Assembly (NCBI RefSeq): GCF_000235505.1
Contig: NZ_JH379029.1
Location: forward strand, 62,001-126,000
Source of the DNA: Hungatella hathewayi WAL-18680
GTDB lineage: Bacteria > Bacillota > Clostridia > Lachnospirales > Lachnospiraceae
Length of the DNA stretch: 64,000 nucleotides
Reading direction: 5' to 3'
Shown: piece after piece, positions 25,444 to 33,917 of the stretch
How positions within the stretch are numbered: position 1 is the first letter of the stretch
Layout of the letters: every line of letters starts with the position of its first letter
Translations under genes and position numbers: made by a program
The notes under the pieces: model-generated
Databases searched by the model: none
What the model was told of the DNA's origin: nothing
Seen by the model: only the letters and a program-made list of their open reading frames with translations

Positions 25444-27957
25444 CTAAATAATAGTAACCGTTCCCTCACAGGAAAGGGGCCAGGTATCGGCCGGACGGCC
25501 GTCTGCCAGCAGTTCCTTCTCCTTCTCAAGCACTGTCAATACGCCCAGACTGGGGTCCGTTACCGTAAGACTTATTCCCATCTCCCAGTCCAGTGTAATT
25601 GCTGTCAGGGATTTCAGAAAGTCTGCCAGGGTTGGATACTCCTGTGTGGTTCCAACCTTTACAAGCCATACATTGTCGCGGCCGATGCTCTGAAACTCTC
25701 TGTCGCGGCAGGGACCGCTTTTCTGCATTTGCAGACCGTTAAGCGCCCTGACACCGATATAGCCACCATCCTTTTCCGCCGCGGCTGTATCCGCCGTTCC
25801 CATGTAGCCGGAGAATTCCATCAGCGGCACGTAGGCATGGGTGAAACCGACAGGATGGTCCTCCGGGATATGGTATATCATGATTCCCAGATTCCGGTAC
25901 TGCACGGCCAGTGGCAGGCTGCCGTTGCCAGCCCAGTAGTTAGGACGGCCATTGCCATAGGGCTGCACCTCGCCCGGATGGTTCACATACATCTGGGCCA
26001 CGGCGTCCAGCGTCGCCTGCATGATATGCTCCTGATAGCCGGGAGTAAATGGATGAAAGGCCACCGCTGTGGAAAGTTGGACTTTAGAATTCTTGTAGTG
26101 ATACAGATTGACATGCCCTTCGTATCCCTGGGTCTTCCTGTAAATCATTGCCTGTCCGTCCTTTACCGACAGCCAGGTTTTATATTCTGCCGGCGGCTCG
26201 TATTCCCCAAGCACAAAGGATATGTACGCCAGCGCCGCCCGGTTCAGGCATCCGGCCCCGTAGGCGATATAGAGCAGGGATGTGGTTCCCGCCGCATAGT
26301 TCCCTTTCGATTCCTTCTCATAGCTTCGGCCAAATGTGGTCATCACCGCTCCTTTGTGGGCACAGAGGGCCAAATCACGGAAGACTCTGTCTAACGCCTT
26401 TGCGGCGGCTTCATGCCATCTGTCCTCCTTCTCCGTCAGATTATAAAGGCCGCATAGCCCCAGCACATCCACTGGAATATAGGCGTTGGAATTCCACTCC
26501 GTAATGTACTCCTTCTCAAAAGAATCGAACCATGTCTCCAGAAGCGCTTCCGCTTTTCGTGACTGCTTGGCGCCTGTCAGGCCACTGTTTTCAAAGACCT
26601 CCGCCGGATACAATTTTCCCGCATAATACTGGCAGATATGGAACAGCAGGGCGTGGTTTTCACTGAAGAACCACATCACATCATTTCCCGGCTCGTCTAT
26701 CCAGTAGCGGAACTGGAGAACCACCTGTTTCACTGCTTCCTTCCATTCATCTGTCAATCGACCGCCAAACAGTTTCATGATCTGGAGCACTACAATCAGG
26801 TGAAAATCGCTGCAGTCTTTTCTCTCACGAATCCCTTCCAGTTCCTCCAGGATTATGCGTTCCGCCTCCGCCTGGTCTCCGTTTCCTGCCAGAATGGCGG
26901 CCGCCTTGTACACATTTTCCACTTCATGCTCTGCCAGATAGTGAATGGCTTCCTGTTTTCGCTGGGACAGCGTCCCCGCTTTTCGTTCAAGCAGCTCCCA
27001 GTGAAAAACCTGGGTGGCAATGGTGCGTTCCGCCCACACTCCGCTCACGCCGGCCCGCACCCGGAAATAATAGAATCCAGGAATCACCTCATCCGCCGTG
27101 AACAGCTTCACACGCTCCGCCCCAGCTTCCAGCTGATAGACACGGGTTACGGCCAGCCGCTCCGGGTGCGACATCTTGTCCGCCACCGGTTTGTACGTCA
27201 CCTGAACCTCCAAATCCATATTGAGAGGATTTCTCAAATTCAAAACCACCGGCTCGCTGAGATAAGTCTCTTTATCAAAGCTGCACTCCGAGAGAGCTTT
27301 TTCCACCTGGTCCATGGCTTCTACATCCACATCCTCGCTCACGGGAAGGCAGAGCTTCAGGCGCTCATTTCCCAGGTATTTGATGCGGAAATAATAATCC
27401 GTATCCCGCTCCGCCAGATCATCCAGACACACCACCAGCCGGTTGAACCCCTGCCGCAGTGTTACCGCCACTTTAGTCCCGGCCTTTTTGTTTCTGGTAA
27501 ACGGGATAAAGTCAGTGACCAGCTCATCATTGAGCCACAGAGTCATTCCTCCGCAGGTCTCCAGCAGAAACTCCGTCTCCTCCTCCCGCTCCGCCAGCAG
27601 ATAGGCATAGCTGTAACAGCGCAGATAAGTTGGATTAAAATAAAACTCCGAAAAGTCCACTCCCTGATTGCCAAACGGATAGTAAAGCGCCAGTTTCCGT
27701 TTCTGCCCAAATACTGTCACCTCGTCCTGCATCGTATACTGGCTGATATCCAGATAATCCGGCCGCTCCTCCCGCCGTTTTGCCAGAAATTCCTTCCGGC
27801 ACGGATTCTCATAGATGGAAAAGTCCTGCTTCAGCCATTCATTCACTTTCCCCGACAGAACCACCCTCTTGAATTCCTGCCGCTGTGTAAAGGTTCCTGT
27901 TGTAATAAAGCGGTTCAGATAGCCATCCTCTTGTAACTGATAGATAAAATACTTCAT
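25444..27957 (-). CDS. Large cytoplasmic protein of unknown function in a GH105 operon
   Basis: I recognise no named family for this 837-aa protein. The first 240 residues are beta-rich with a carbohydrate-binding-like element (LETCGGMTLWLNDELV and the hydrophobic strand NRLVVCLDDL). Residues 340-620 are helical and toroid-like (WFFSENHALLFHICQYYAG, EWNSNAYIPVDVLGL). The C-terminal part has beta motifs GNGRPNYWAGNGSLP and HPGE. The architecture resembles toroid glycosidases and lyases. It is the first gene of the operon with GH105 and AraC, so a role on uronate-containing oligosaccharides is likely but unproven. No signal peptide. Confidence 0.6.
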   Translation of the reverse strand: MKYFIYQLQEDGYLNRFITTGTFTQRQEFKRVVLSGKVNEWLKQDFSIYENPCRKEFLAKRREERPDYLDISQYTMQDEVTVFGQKRKLALYYPFGNQGVDFSEFYFNPTYLRCYSYAYLLAEREEETEFLLETCGGMTLWLNDELVTDFIPFTRNKKAGTKVAVTLRQGFNRLVVCLDDLAERDTDYYFRIKYLGNERLKLCLPVSEDVDVEAMDQVEKALSECSFDKETYLSEPVVLNLRNPLNMDLEVQVTYKPVADKMSHPERLAVTRVYQLEAGAERVKLFTADEVIPGFYYFRVRAGVSGVWAERTIATQVFHWELLERKAGTLSQRKQEAIHYLAEHEVENVYKAAAILAGNGDQAEAERIILEELEGIRERKDCSDFHLIVVLQIMKLFGGRLTDEWKEAVKQVVLQFRYWIDEPGNDVMWFFSENHALLFHICQYYAGKLYPAEVFENSGLTGAKQSRKAEALLETWFDSFEKEYITEWNSNAYIPVDVLGLCGLYNLTEKEDRWHEAAAKALDRVFRDLALCAHKGAVMTTFGRSYEKESKGNYAAGTTSLLYIAYGAGCLNRAALAYISFVLGEYEPPAEYKTWLSVKDGQAMIYRKTQGYEGHVNLYHYKNSKVQLSTAVAFHPFTPGYQEHIMQATLDAVAQMYVNHPGEVQPYGNGRPNYWAGNGSLPLAVQYRNLGIMIYHIPEDHPVGFTHAYVPLMEFSGYMGTADTAAAEKDGGYIGVRALNGLQMQKSGPCRDREFQSIGRDNVWLVKVGTTQEYPTLADFLKSLTAITLDWEMGISLTVTDPSLGVLTVLEKEKELLADGRPADTWPLSCEGTVTII

Positions 27958-28039
27958 AATGTATCATCCTATCCCTTCCTGTTTCAATATCATGTTCCTA
28001 TCCTATCACAAATAGCAGAAAAGTTCTTTCTGTTTCTTT

Positions 28040-28052
28040 TGCAATAATTGCA
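28040..28052. promoter_or_regulatory. Palindrome upstream of the 837-aa gene
   Basis: TGCAATAATTGCA is a 13-base perfect palindrome about 85 bases upstream of the 837-aa start, a plausible binding site for the operon's AraC regulator. No strong promoter hexamers could be fixed nearby. Confidence 0.35.
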
Positions 28053-28086
28053 GAATTTTGCTGTAAACAGTTCTCCCAAAGCCATC

Positions 28087-28119
28087 AAAAAATGCAGGCC
28101 CCGCACCGGGTCCTGCATT
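28087..28119 (-). terminator. Terminator of the small Cys-rich gene
   Basis: A perfect-looking stem (AATGCAGG with CCTGCATT, plus an inner CCC/GGG) is followed on the minus strand by a U tract (28087-28092). It isolates the gene from the 837-aa operon. Confidence 0.85.
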
Positions 28120-28145
28120 CTTATCAATATCCTCTTCAGTTTTTG

Positions 28146-28292
28146 TCAATGACACTGCCCCTTGGAAGCACAGCCTTCACATCCGCACCCACACCCGCAG
28201 CCGGACTTTCCTGCCTTCTTGTCTTTCACCTTTTTTACAATCACCGCCACAACAGCCGCTGCAATCACGATTCCGATAATCCAATCTATCAT
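28146..28292 (-). CDS. FeoB-associated Cys-rich membrane protein
   Basis: This 48-aa protein has one N-terminal membrane helix (residues 2-19), a lysine-rich stretch and a C-terminal cysteine cluster of the form CGCGCGCEGC. That is the pattern of the small FeoB-associated proteins of Firmicutes that sit at the ferrous iron transporter. The start at 28292 has an AGGAGT site. No feoA or feoB is nearby, so here it is a stand-alone unit. A consensus promoter with an adjacent Fur-box-like site supports iron control. Confidence 0.8.
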   Translation of the reverse strand: MIDWIIGIVIAAAVVAVIVKKVKDKKAGKSGCGCGCGCEGCASKGQCH

Positions 28293-28350
28293 CTCAAAAC
28301 ACTCCTTTCCAAATACAGGATGAATCTCGTATCTATCTCTCTTTACTCGC

Positions 28351-28379
28351 ATTATACTCCTATGGAATCCTTCTGTCAA
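28351..28379 (-). promoter_or_regulatory. Consensus promoter of the Cys-rich gene
   Basis: Minus strand TTGACA (28374-28379), 17-base spacer, TATAAT (28351-28356), both hexamers consensus. Confidence 0.85.
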
Positions 28380-28386
28380 TGTTTTT

Positions 28387-28405
28387 GATAATGATTCTCA
28401 ATATA
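28387..28405. promoter_or_regulatory. Fur-box-like operator
   Basis: The 19 bases starting GATAATGATTCTC match the classical Fur consensus at 15 of 19 positions by my hand count. The site is immediately upstream of the -35 box of the Cys-rich protein gene. Confidence 0.65.
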
Positions 28406-28443
28406 TATTTTGTTCTTCTATTAAGAAAACACCTTAAAAACAA

Positions 28444-28472
28444 TTGTATTTTCCCTTGGTTTATGATAAGAT
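28444..28472 (+). promoter_or_regulatory. Promoter of the beta-phosphoglucomutase gene
   Basis: TTGTAT (28444-28449), 17-base spacer, TAAGAT (28467-28472). The segment just downstream (TTTTATAAA at 28475-28483) resembles half of the inverted repeat at 36549-36575. Confidence 0.6.
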
Positions 28473-28515
28473 ACTTTTATAAATGTTTTTTACTAATCAG
28501 TGAAAGGAGGCTCCT

Positions 28516-29184
28516 ATGGAGTCTGTAACAGGATTATTATTTGATTTGGATGGAGTAATCTGCGATACTGCAAGATACCACTTTCTGGCATGGAAGCAGC
28601 TGGCCGACCGGCTGGATATCCCATTTACCCTGGAGGACAACGACCGGCTGAAAGGGGTGTCCCGGACCGACAGTCTGGACATCATTCTCTCCCTTGGAAG
28701 CAGAACCATGACGCAGGAAGAAAAAGAGCGGGCCTGCAAGGAAAAAAATGATATCTATCTTGACTATATTAACCGGCTGACCGCCGATGACCTTCTGCCC
28801 GGCGTCCGTGGCTTTCTGGAAAATGCCCGTCAAAGCGGCTATCTGGTCGGCCTTGGCAGTACCAGCAAAAACGCACGGTTCATCCTGGACCGGCTCGGTA
28901 TCACCGGCCTATTTGATGTCATCGTCGACGGCAATGACATTACGAACGCTAAACCGGACCCGGAAGTCTTTCTAAAAGGAGCCCAGGCAGCCGATCTTTC
29001 CCCTTTCCGGTGTCTCGTATTTGAGGACGCCGTGGCTGGAATTCAGGCCGCTCACGCCGCCGGTATGCCCGCTGTGGGAATCGGTCTTCCCAGCCATCTT
29101 CCGGAAGCGGAATTTACCATTCCCTCCCTGTCCGGCCTCACAGTCGAAGATGTTATCCGCCAATTGCCACAGAACAGGAGGTAG
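28516..29184 (+). CDS. pgmB: Beta-phosphoglucomutase
   Basis: This 222-aa HAD-superfamily enzyme interconverts beta-glucose-1-P and glucose-6-P. It has the motif FDLDGVICDTARYHFLAW (nucleophile Asp10, acid/base Asp12, substrate His), the cap motif LKGVSRTDSLDIIL, GLGSTSKNA and EDAVAGIQAAHAAGM. It normally follows a disaccharide phosphorylase releasing beta-Glc-1-P, but none is next to it here. Strong AAAGGAGG site; the next gene starts three bases after its stop. Confidence 0.93.
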   Translation: MESVTGLLFDLDGVICDTARYHFLAWKQLADRLDIPFTLEDNDRLKGVSRTDSLDIILSLGSRTMTQEEKERACKEKNDIYLDYINRLTADDLLPGVRGFLENARQSGYLVGLGSTSKNARFILDRLGITGLFDVIVDGNDITNAKPDPEVFLKGAQAADLSPFRCLVFEDAVAGIQAAHAAGMPAVGIGLPSHLPEAEFTIPSLSGLTVEDVIRQLPQNRR

Positions 29185-29186
29185 CC

Positions 29187-29636
29187 ATGTCAATACAGAA
29201 TCTTTTCGCCTTTATCCCGCCACGAGAGCAGAGAAAACGGGAGGAAGCATTGAAAAACCGGATTTTCCCCGGCGGAGCCAGCCAGCGAAAGGAGATACTG
29301 TCCCTGCTGCGCCAGCTGACGGAGCCTTCGAAAAACTGGAAAGACGAAACACTGCTTTATATGTTTATAACGGTCAAAGACACCTGGCTCTCCGCTGAGG
29401 CGGAGGAGGAGGACAGAGACAAGGCGCTCCGCCACTGGTTCAACTCCTCCCTCTGCCCCCAGTTTACAAAAAAGGAGCGCTTCCATATCCTTGCTCTCGC
29501 AATTGCGGATATGGAGCGCCCCTCTTGTGAGCAGCCGATTTTCCTGTCTCGGGTAAAGGAGACGGCAGAAAACCTGATGGCAAATGATTGTTACAGCCAG
29601 AAGAAAAAATCACCCGGTCTCTTTCAACGGTCTTAG
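29187..29636 (+). CDS. Hypothetical protein downstream of pgmB
   Basis: I do not recognise this 149-aa, soluble, mostly helical protein. It has no signal peptide or membrane segment and is rich in charged residues. Its AGGAGG site lies at the end of pgmB, so the two are translationally linked. The 3' end overlaps the convergent ROK gene by four bases. Function unknown. Confidence 0.75.
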   Translation: MSIQNLFAFIPPREQRKREEALKNRIFPGGASQRKEILSLLRQLTEPSKNWKDETLLYMFITVKDTWLSAEAEEEDRDKALRHWFNSSLCPQFTKKERFHILALAIADMERPSCEQPIFLSRVKETAENLMANDCYSQKKKSPGLFQRS

Positions 29637-30787
29637 AATTCCCCTGATAACAGTTTCTCTACATATATTAATGCCGCGCCCACAGCCTGGGCGCTTTCTT
29701 CTATGGTGTCCAATTCCATAAATTTCCCTTCATCCGCCATGGTGGGATGAGAAAAGATTTTCCGATACAGCTCCTCAAGTCTGCTGTCCAGATATCCCGC
29801 CAGCTTTCCACCGATTATGATATTCAAATCAAAGCTCAATCTGATATTCACCAGCGCCTGGGCAAAATAAGTCAGATATTCTTCCCACTGCTTCCGGGCC
29901 TCTTCCTTCCCGGCATCCAGTTCCTCGAAAAAACGTTCCAGGCTTCCATCGGTTCCATCAGAGAGATTGTGAAGTCCGCAGTAAGCGCTCCAACAGCCTT
30001 TGGCGCCACAGAAGCACTGTCTGCCATTAGGATTGAGTGTCATATGGCCAAAGGCCGCAGCCCTTCCACGGCTCCCCTTAAAGATGTGGTTATCCTGAAT
30101 CACCGTGCCGGCCACACCGTTATTGGTCACGATGAGATATACCGCATCCTTGATATCATATTCTCCCCGCCGGCTCCACACGGCCCCAAATCCGGCCGCG
30201 TTGGCTCCATATTCGATATAAACGGGATAATCAAAATGCTGTTTAATGTTGGCTAAAGGCATGTTCTGAATACCCAGAACCGTGGACCTGCTGATCGATG
30301 TCCCATCTGGGGAAACCTCACCCGGGAACGCTATCCCAACCCCCAGCAGCATTTCCTTCCCGTAAGGAATCACTACATTCTCCTTCAGATACTGGTTCAG
30401 CCACTCCCAGTAGGCGTCTACATGTTCAAACTTCTTCTCCTGTGTCTCCGACCAGAGAACATTTCCCTTTAAGTCTATCACTACTGCTTCAATGTGACTG
30501 CGCCGGATTTCTACCCCCGCCGCCACCCTGGCATCGTAATAAAACTGCAGAGTCTTCGGTTTTCTTCCACCGGAGGACACCAGTTCTCCACCGTCGCCAA
30601 TCAGCCCCAGCTCCCGAAACTGCTGGAGGGCCTGAATCACCGTAGGCGCGCTGAGTCCTAATTCGTTCTTAATATCCTGCTGTGTCAACCCCTGATTCCA
30701 ATAAATCAATTCCAGAATCCGGGATTCATTGATTTTCTTCACCGCCATCGTATTTAAGATTTTGTTGCCGTTTAGTCTGTAAGCCAT
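29633..30787 (-). CDS. ROK-family transcriptional repressor (NagC/XylR-like)
   Basis: This 384-aa protein joins an N-terminal winged HTH (ESRILELIYWNQGLTQQDIKNELGLSA, split here by helix turns) to a ROK sugar-sensing domain with the intact zinc site CFCGAKGC. The kinase-like ATP motif is altered, as expected for a regulator. The start at 30787 follows a GGAGAG site. It lies next to the RbsABC-like/GH3 operon and opposite pgmB, so it probably represses one or both in response to a hexose or hexosamine. Confidence 0.9.
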   Translation of the reverse strand: MAYRLNGNKILNTMAVKKINESRILELIYWNQGLTQQDIKNELGLSAPTVIQALQQFRELGLIGDGGELVSSGGRKPKTLQFYYDARVAAGVEIRRSHIEAVVIDLKGNVLWSETQEKKFEHVDAYWEWLNQYLKENVVIPYGKEMLLGVGIAFPGEVSPDGTSISRSTVLGIQNMPLANIKQHFDYPVYIEYGANAAGFGAVWSRRGEYDIKDAVYLIVTNNGVAGTVIQDNHIFKGSRGRAAAFGHMTLNPNGRQCFCGAKGCWSAYCGLHNLSDGTDGSLERFFEELDAGKEEARKQWEEYLTYFAQALVNIRLSFDLNIIIGGKLAGYLDSRLEELYRKIFSHPTMADEGKFMELDTIEESAQAVGAALIYVEKLLSGEF

Positions 30788-30821
30788 CGCCACACTCTCC
30801 CTCAGCTTCCGCACCTTTACT

Positions 30822-30841
30822 AAAGTACTTTTATTATAGCA
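30822..30841 (-). promoter_or_regulatory. Extended -10 promoter and palindrome of the ROK repressor
   Basis: The minus strand shows TGC-TATAAT (30833-30841) with a palindrome AAAGTACTTT (30822-30831) directly downstream. This fits an autoregulated repressor gene. Confidence 0.45.
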
Positions 30842-30850
30842 TATTCTTTA

Positions 30851-30885
30851 TGAAAAAGACACCCTCCCATCGTGAGGCTGCCTTT
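30851..30885. terminator. Terminator after the SemiSWEET-like gene
   Basis: A 12-position stem with one mismatch (30855-30866 with 30874-30885) is flanked by U-rich tracts on both strands. It ends the rbsB-like operon on the minus strand. Confidence 0.75.
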
Positions 30886-30907
30886 TTCTTTTTTTCACAA
30901 GAACCTT

Positions 30908-31204
30908 TCACATCATCACCTGGCCGTAAGAGACGGCAATTCCCTGTTCAATCTCCCTGTGGCGGTTCCTGACATACAGCGCCACATCCGCCAGCACCAT
31001 ACAGGCATTGAGCACGTAAAAATAGACGGCCCCATCTCTCGAATAAATCAGCTTGTGCAGAATACCGAACACATAGGCCAGCACAATCATCAGAAGAAAC
31101 AACAGATTTTTCCCTTTTGTGGAGCCGGTCCGCACACTGTTATATACATTAATCGGCCAGGCGAAACCAAAGCACACAATCATCAACACTTCATATATGG
31201 ACAT
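30908..31204 (-). CDS. SemiSWEET/PQ-loop-like small membrane protein
   Basis: This 98-aa protein has three predicted membrane helices and the loop WPINVYNSVRTGSTKG after helix 1, like the PQ-loop/SemiSWEET pattern (Pro followed by a T-G-S-T-K turn). SemiSWEETs are three-helix sugar uniporters that dimerise. It starts 17 bases after the GH3 stop and ends the ABC/GH3 operon, so a sugar facilitator or efflux role would fit. The family assignment is inferred from pattern and length. The start has only a weak site. Confidence 0.55.
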   Translation of the reverse strand: MSIYEVLMIVCFGFAWPINVYNSVRTGSTKGKNLLFLLMIVLAYVFGILHKLIYSRDGAVYFYVLNACMVLADVALYVRNRHREIEQGIAVSYGQVMM

Positions 31205-31220
31205 TTTTGACACTTCTTTC

Positions 31221-32915
31221 TTATAATCTGGTATCCCAGAGTCCGGCAAATGCATCCACAGGACTGACCCCCCGGAACTCGGAACGCCCCATCAATTTCT
31301 CCACCACCGCTTCGACCTCATAATTGTTGCAGGCGTACGCATTGATGTAGGTCTTAACCATCGGCACATCCACCAGATGATAGGGGTTGGAGAAGGAGAC
31401 GAACAGGGTGGGGATGTCATTTACATACTTGGGGGAATCTTCCCCCAGGAAATCGTCCCACACGATGCGGATGGTCGTCTGATTGCTGCCCACCTTCATG
31501 TTGGCAAAATAGATGATTAAATCCGTCTCTTTCTTGAACTCCTCCAGGGAGTAACCGCACCCGGGATATTTCCCGTCTTTAAAATAGGTGACTGAAAATC
31601 CTTCCTGCTCCAGCAGTTCCTTAAACCGCATTACCTCCGGGAGATATTCTCCCTCCGAAATCCGCTCATTGGTAATCTGTATCAGTTTCACGCGTTTTGT
31701 GCGCTGGGGGGACAGGGGCAGAAGATTTTCTTTATCTTTTACCAGGGTCACATTCCTGTCACAGATTTCTCTGGCCCAAGCCACATGCTGTTTACAACCA
31801 ATCACATCCAGCTGCTCCACCGGCGGCACCGCCGTTTTCCGGTGCAGGTTTAAGCTGGCCTTCAAAGCCAGTATGCGGGTCACAGCCTCATCCAAGCGGG
31901 CTTCACTGATAATGCCCGCCTCAACTCCGGCCATCATATATCCGACATCTTCCCTCTGGTTGATGGTAAACAGAAACATATCCGCCCCGTTTGCTATGGC
32001 CGTGGGAACCGCGAGAGCCCGGGGCATAGAGCTGGTGAAGCCTACCATCTGGGTGGCGTCCGTGACAATCACCCCGTTAAAGCCAAACTTTTCCCTCAAA
32101 ACCCCCTCGTTCAATTCCCTGCTCAGGGAGCCGGGCATAATCTCTTCATCCCGAATATCAGGATTCACATCCTTTGTCACATATGGCTGCTTGATATGGG
32201 CCGACATCACCGTCTGTGCGCCGTAATCAATCAGCGTCCGGTAGATGCGGCCATAGCTCTCATACCACTCCTTCGCCGGCAGACTGTTGACACTGGCCAT
32301 CAGATGCTGGTCCCGGTAATCCACTCCGTCTCCGGGAAAATGCTTGATAGTCACCGCAATTTCATTCTCCCGGCAGGCATCCATGTACCCTTTCGCACAC
32401 GCAATAATCCTGTCCACATCCGATCCGTAGGTCCGGACATTGGTAATCGGATTCTCACAGTTCCTATCAATATCAATAATCGGCTCAAACGTCCAGTTAA
32501 TCCCGACAGCCGCCCCCTCCTCGGCAGCAACCCGCCCCAGAAGATACGCATCCTTCGCATCACCTGTTGCCGCTGCTCCCATGGGACTTGTCACGTAGAC
32601 GCCATCCGTCAGACCTCCATTTCCTCCACTACCGCCCCGTTCCAGGTTACAGGCAACCAGAAGAGGTATCCTGGCCATGGACTGAAGTTTTTCCGACACC
32701 TCATGCATGCGTTTCCCGGAAAACGGCCGGTACATGACACCGCCTGGCTGGATATGTTCAAACAGGTCCTCCGGTTTGGAATCCGGCCTGTCCCACAGAA
32801 TCTCGCAAAACAGCTGTCCCACCTTTTCTTTCCTTGTCATCCGTGCCAGGGTTTGTTCTACCCACTCACAGCTCTCCTCATCCAGATAAAACGGCTTTGC
32901 CTTTAAATCAACCAT
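31221..32915 (-). CDS. GH3 glycoside hydrolase, NagZ-like beta-N-acetylhexosaminidase
   Basis: This 564-aa cytoplasmic enzyme has the NagZ signature KHFPGDGVDYRDQH (substrate Lys-His and catalytic His/Asp loop) and the nucleophile region NGVIVTDATQMVGF. A C-terminal alpha/beta-sandwich domain follows, as in two-domain GH3 enzymes of Firmicutes. It cleaves terminal beta-GlcNAc, or beta-glucosides in divergent members. Its position after an RbsABC-like transporter suggests hydrolysis of an imported glycoside; it could also serve muropeptide recycling with the murQ locus 14 kb away. Confidence 0.85.
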   Translation of the reverse strand: MVDLKAKPFYLDEESCEWVEQTLARMTRKEKVGQLFCEILWDRPDSKPEDLFEHIQPGGVMYRPFSGKRMHEVSEKLQSMARIPLLVACNLERGGSGGNGGLTDGVYVTSPMGAAATGDAKDAYLLGRVAAEEGAAVGINWTFEPIIDIDRNCENPITNVRTYGSDVDRIIACAKGYMDACRENEIAVTIKHFPGDGVDYRDQHLMASVNSLPAKEWYESYGRIYRTLIDYGAQTVMSAHIKQPYVTKDVNPDIRDEEIMPGSLSRELNEGVLREKFGFNGVIVTDATQMVGFTSSMPRALAVPTAIANGADMFLFTINQREDVGYMMAGVEAGIISEARLDEAVTRILALKASLNLHRKTAVPPVEQLDVIGCKQHVAWAREICDRNVTLVKDKENLLPLSPQRTKRVKLIQITNERISEGEYLPEVMRFKELLEQEGFSVTYFKDGKYPGCGYSLEEFKKETDLIIYFANMKVGSNQTTIRIVWDDFLGEDSPKYVNDIPTLFVSFSNPYHLVDVPMVKTYINAYACNNYEVEAVVEKLMGRSEFRGVSPVDAFAGLWDTRL

Positions 32916-32928
32916 GTTATTTCTCCCA

Positions 32929-33915
32929 CTATTCTTTATTTCTCATACGCTCATATATTTTCTCGCTGTACACATCCAGAATTACTGCCACCAGAATGAT
33001 GACTCCTTTTGAAACCATCTGCCAGTAGCTGCTGACCCTGAGAAGATTCAGTCCGTTGCTGATAAGACCGATAACCAGGCAGCCGAAGAAGGTTCCAACC
33101 ACGGTTCCGGAACCGCCTCCCATAGGAGTTCCTCCGATGACAACCGCCGCGATGATATCCATGACCGTGTCGCCTCCCAGCGTTGTCTGGGCCGATGCCA
33201 CACGTCCGCAGGATACCAGAGCCGTCACGGCAATGGTGGCGCCCAAAACCATATTCACCAGCACCCTGGTTCTGCCCACGTCGATTCCCGACACCCTGGC
33301 CGCCTCCGGGTTTCCACCCACTGCAATCACATTGCGGCCGAACTGGGTCCGGCTGAAAATCAGCGCTCCCACCGCGATGAAACTCAGCATCAGCACAACC
33401 GGTGTGGGGATAGGACCGATGTAGCCCTGTCCCATAAACAGAATCCCCTTATTCAAATCCCCGATAGGAGAGCCGTTGGACAGCAGCATCAGGCACCCGC
33501 GGAACACCTGTTGCATCGCCAGCGTCACCAGAAACGGCGGCAGCTTGAATTTGTTCTCAATCGTCGCGTTCCAGGCCCCACAGGCCACTCCCACCAGAAT
33601 ACAGAGAATCAAAATCACCGGAAACGGCAGTCCCGCTTGGGACAGAAGTCCGGAAATAATGCCAATCATACACATCATATACCCGGCCGACAAATCCACA
33701 CTGTCCGACGCCAGAAGCAGGGTGTAGCCGACGCCGATGATGGCATTGGCGCTGATCTGTCTGGCAAGGCTCATCAGATTGTTCTGCGTCAGAAATGTAT
33801 TTGTGAAAATAGTCAGCAGCGTGCTGAAAACCAGCACCAGCAGCAGCGAGCGGTTCTTTAAGAAAAATACCAGAACATCATCCTTGGAAAATCTTTTTTG
33901 CGCTTTTGTATCCAT
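32929..33915 (-). CDS. Sugar ABC transporter permease, RbsC type
   Basis: This 328-aa polytopic membrane protein of the CUT2 (BPD_transp_2) family has about ten helices and the conserved blocks DLSAGYMMCMIG and VIGGTPMGGGSGTVVGTFFG. It works with the RbsA-type ATPase immediately upstream and the binding lipoprotein to import a monosaccharide or small glycoside. Confidence 0.93.
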   Translation of the reverse strand: MDTKAQKRFSKDDVLVFFLKNRSLLLVLVFSTLLTIFTNTFLTQNNLMSLARQISANAIIGVGYTLLLASDSVDLSAGYMMCMIGIISGLLSQAGLPFPVILILCILVGVACGAWNATIENKFKLPPFLVTLAMQQVFRGCLMLLSNGSPIGDLNKGILFMGQGYIGPIPTPVVLMLSFIAVGALIFSRTQFGRNVIAVGGNPEAARVSGIDVGRTRVLVNMVLGATIAVTALVSCGRVASAQTTLGGDTVMDIIAAVVIGGTPMGGGSGTVVGTFFGCLVIGLISNGLNLLRVSSYWQMVSKGVIILVAVILDVYSEKIYERMRNKE

Positions 33916-33917
33916 AA

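Noticed and set aside
26638-27936. 432-residue plus-strand open frame
   Set aside because: Antisense to the 837-aa gene, no ribosome binding site or motif.
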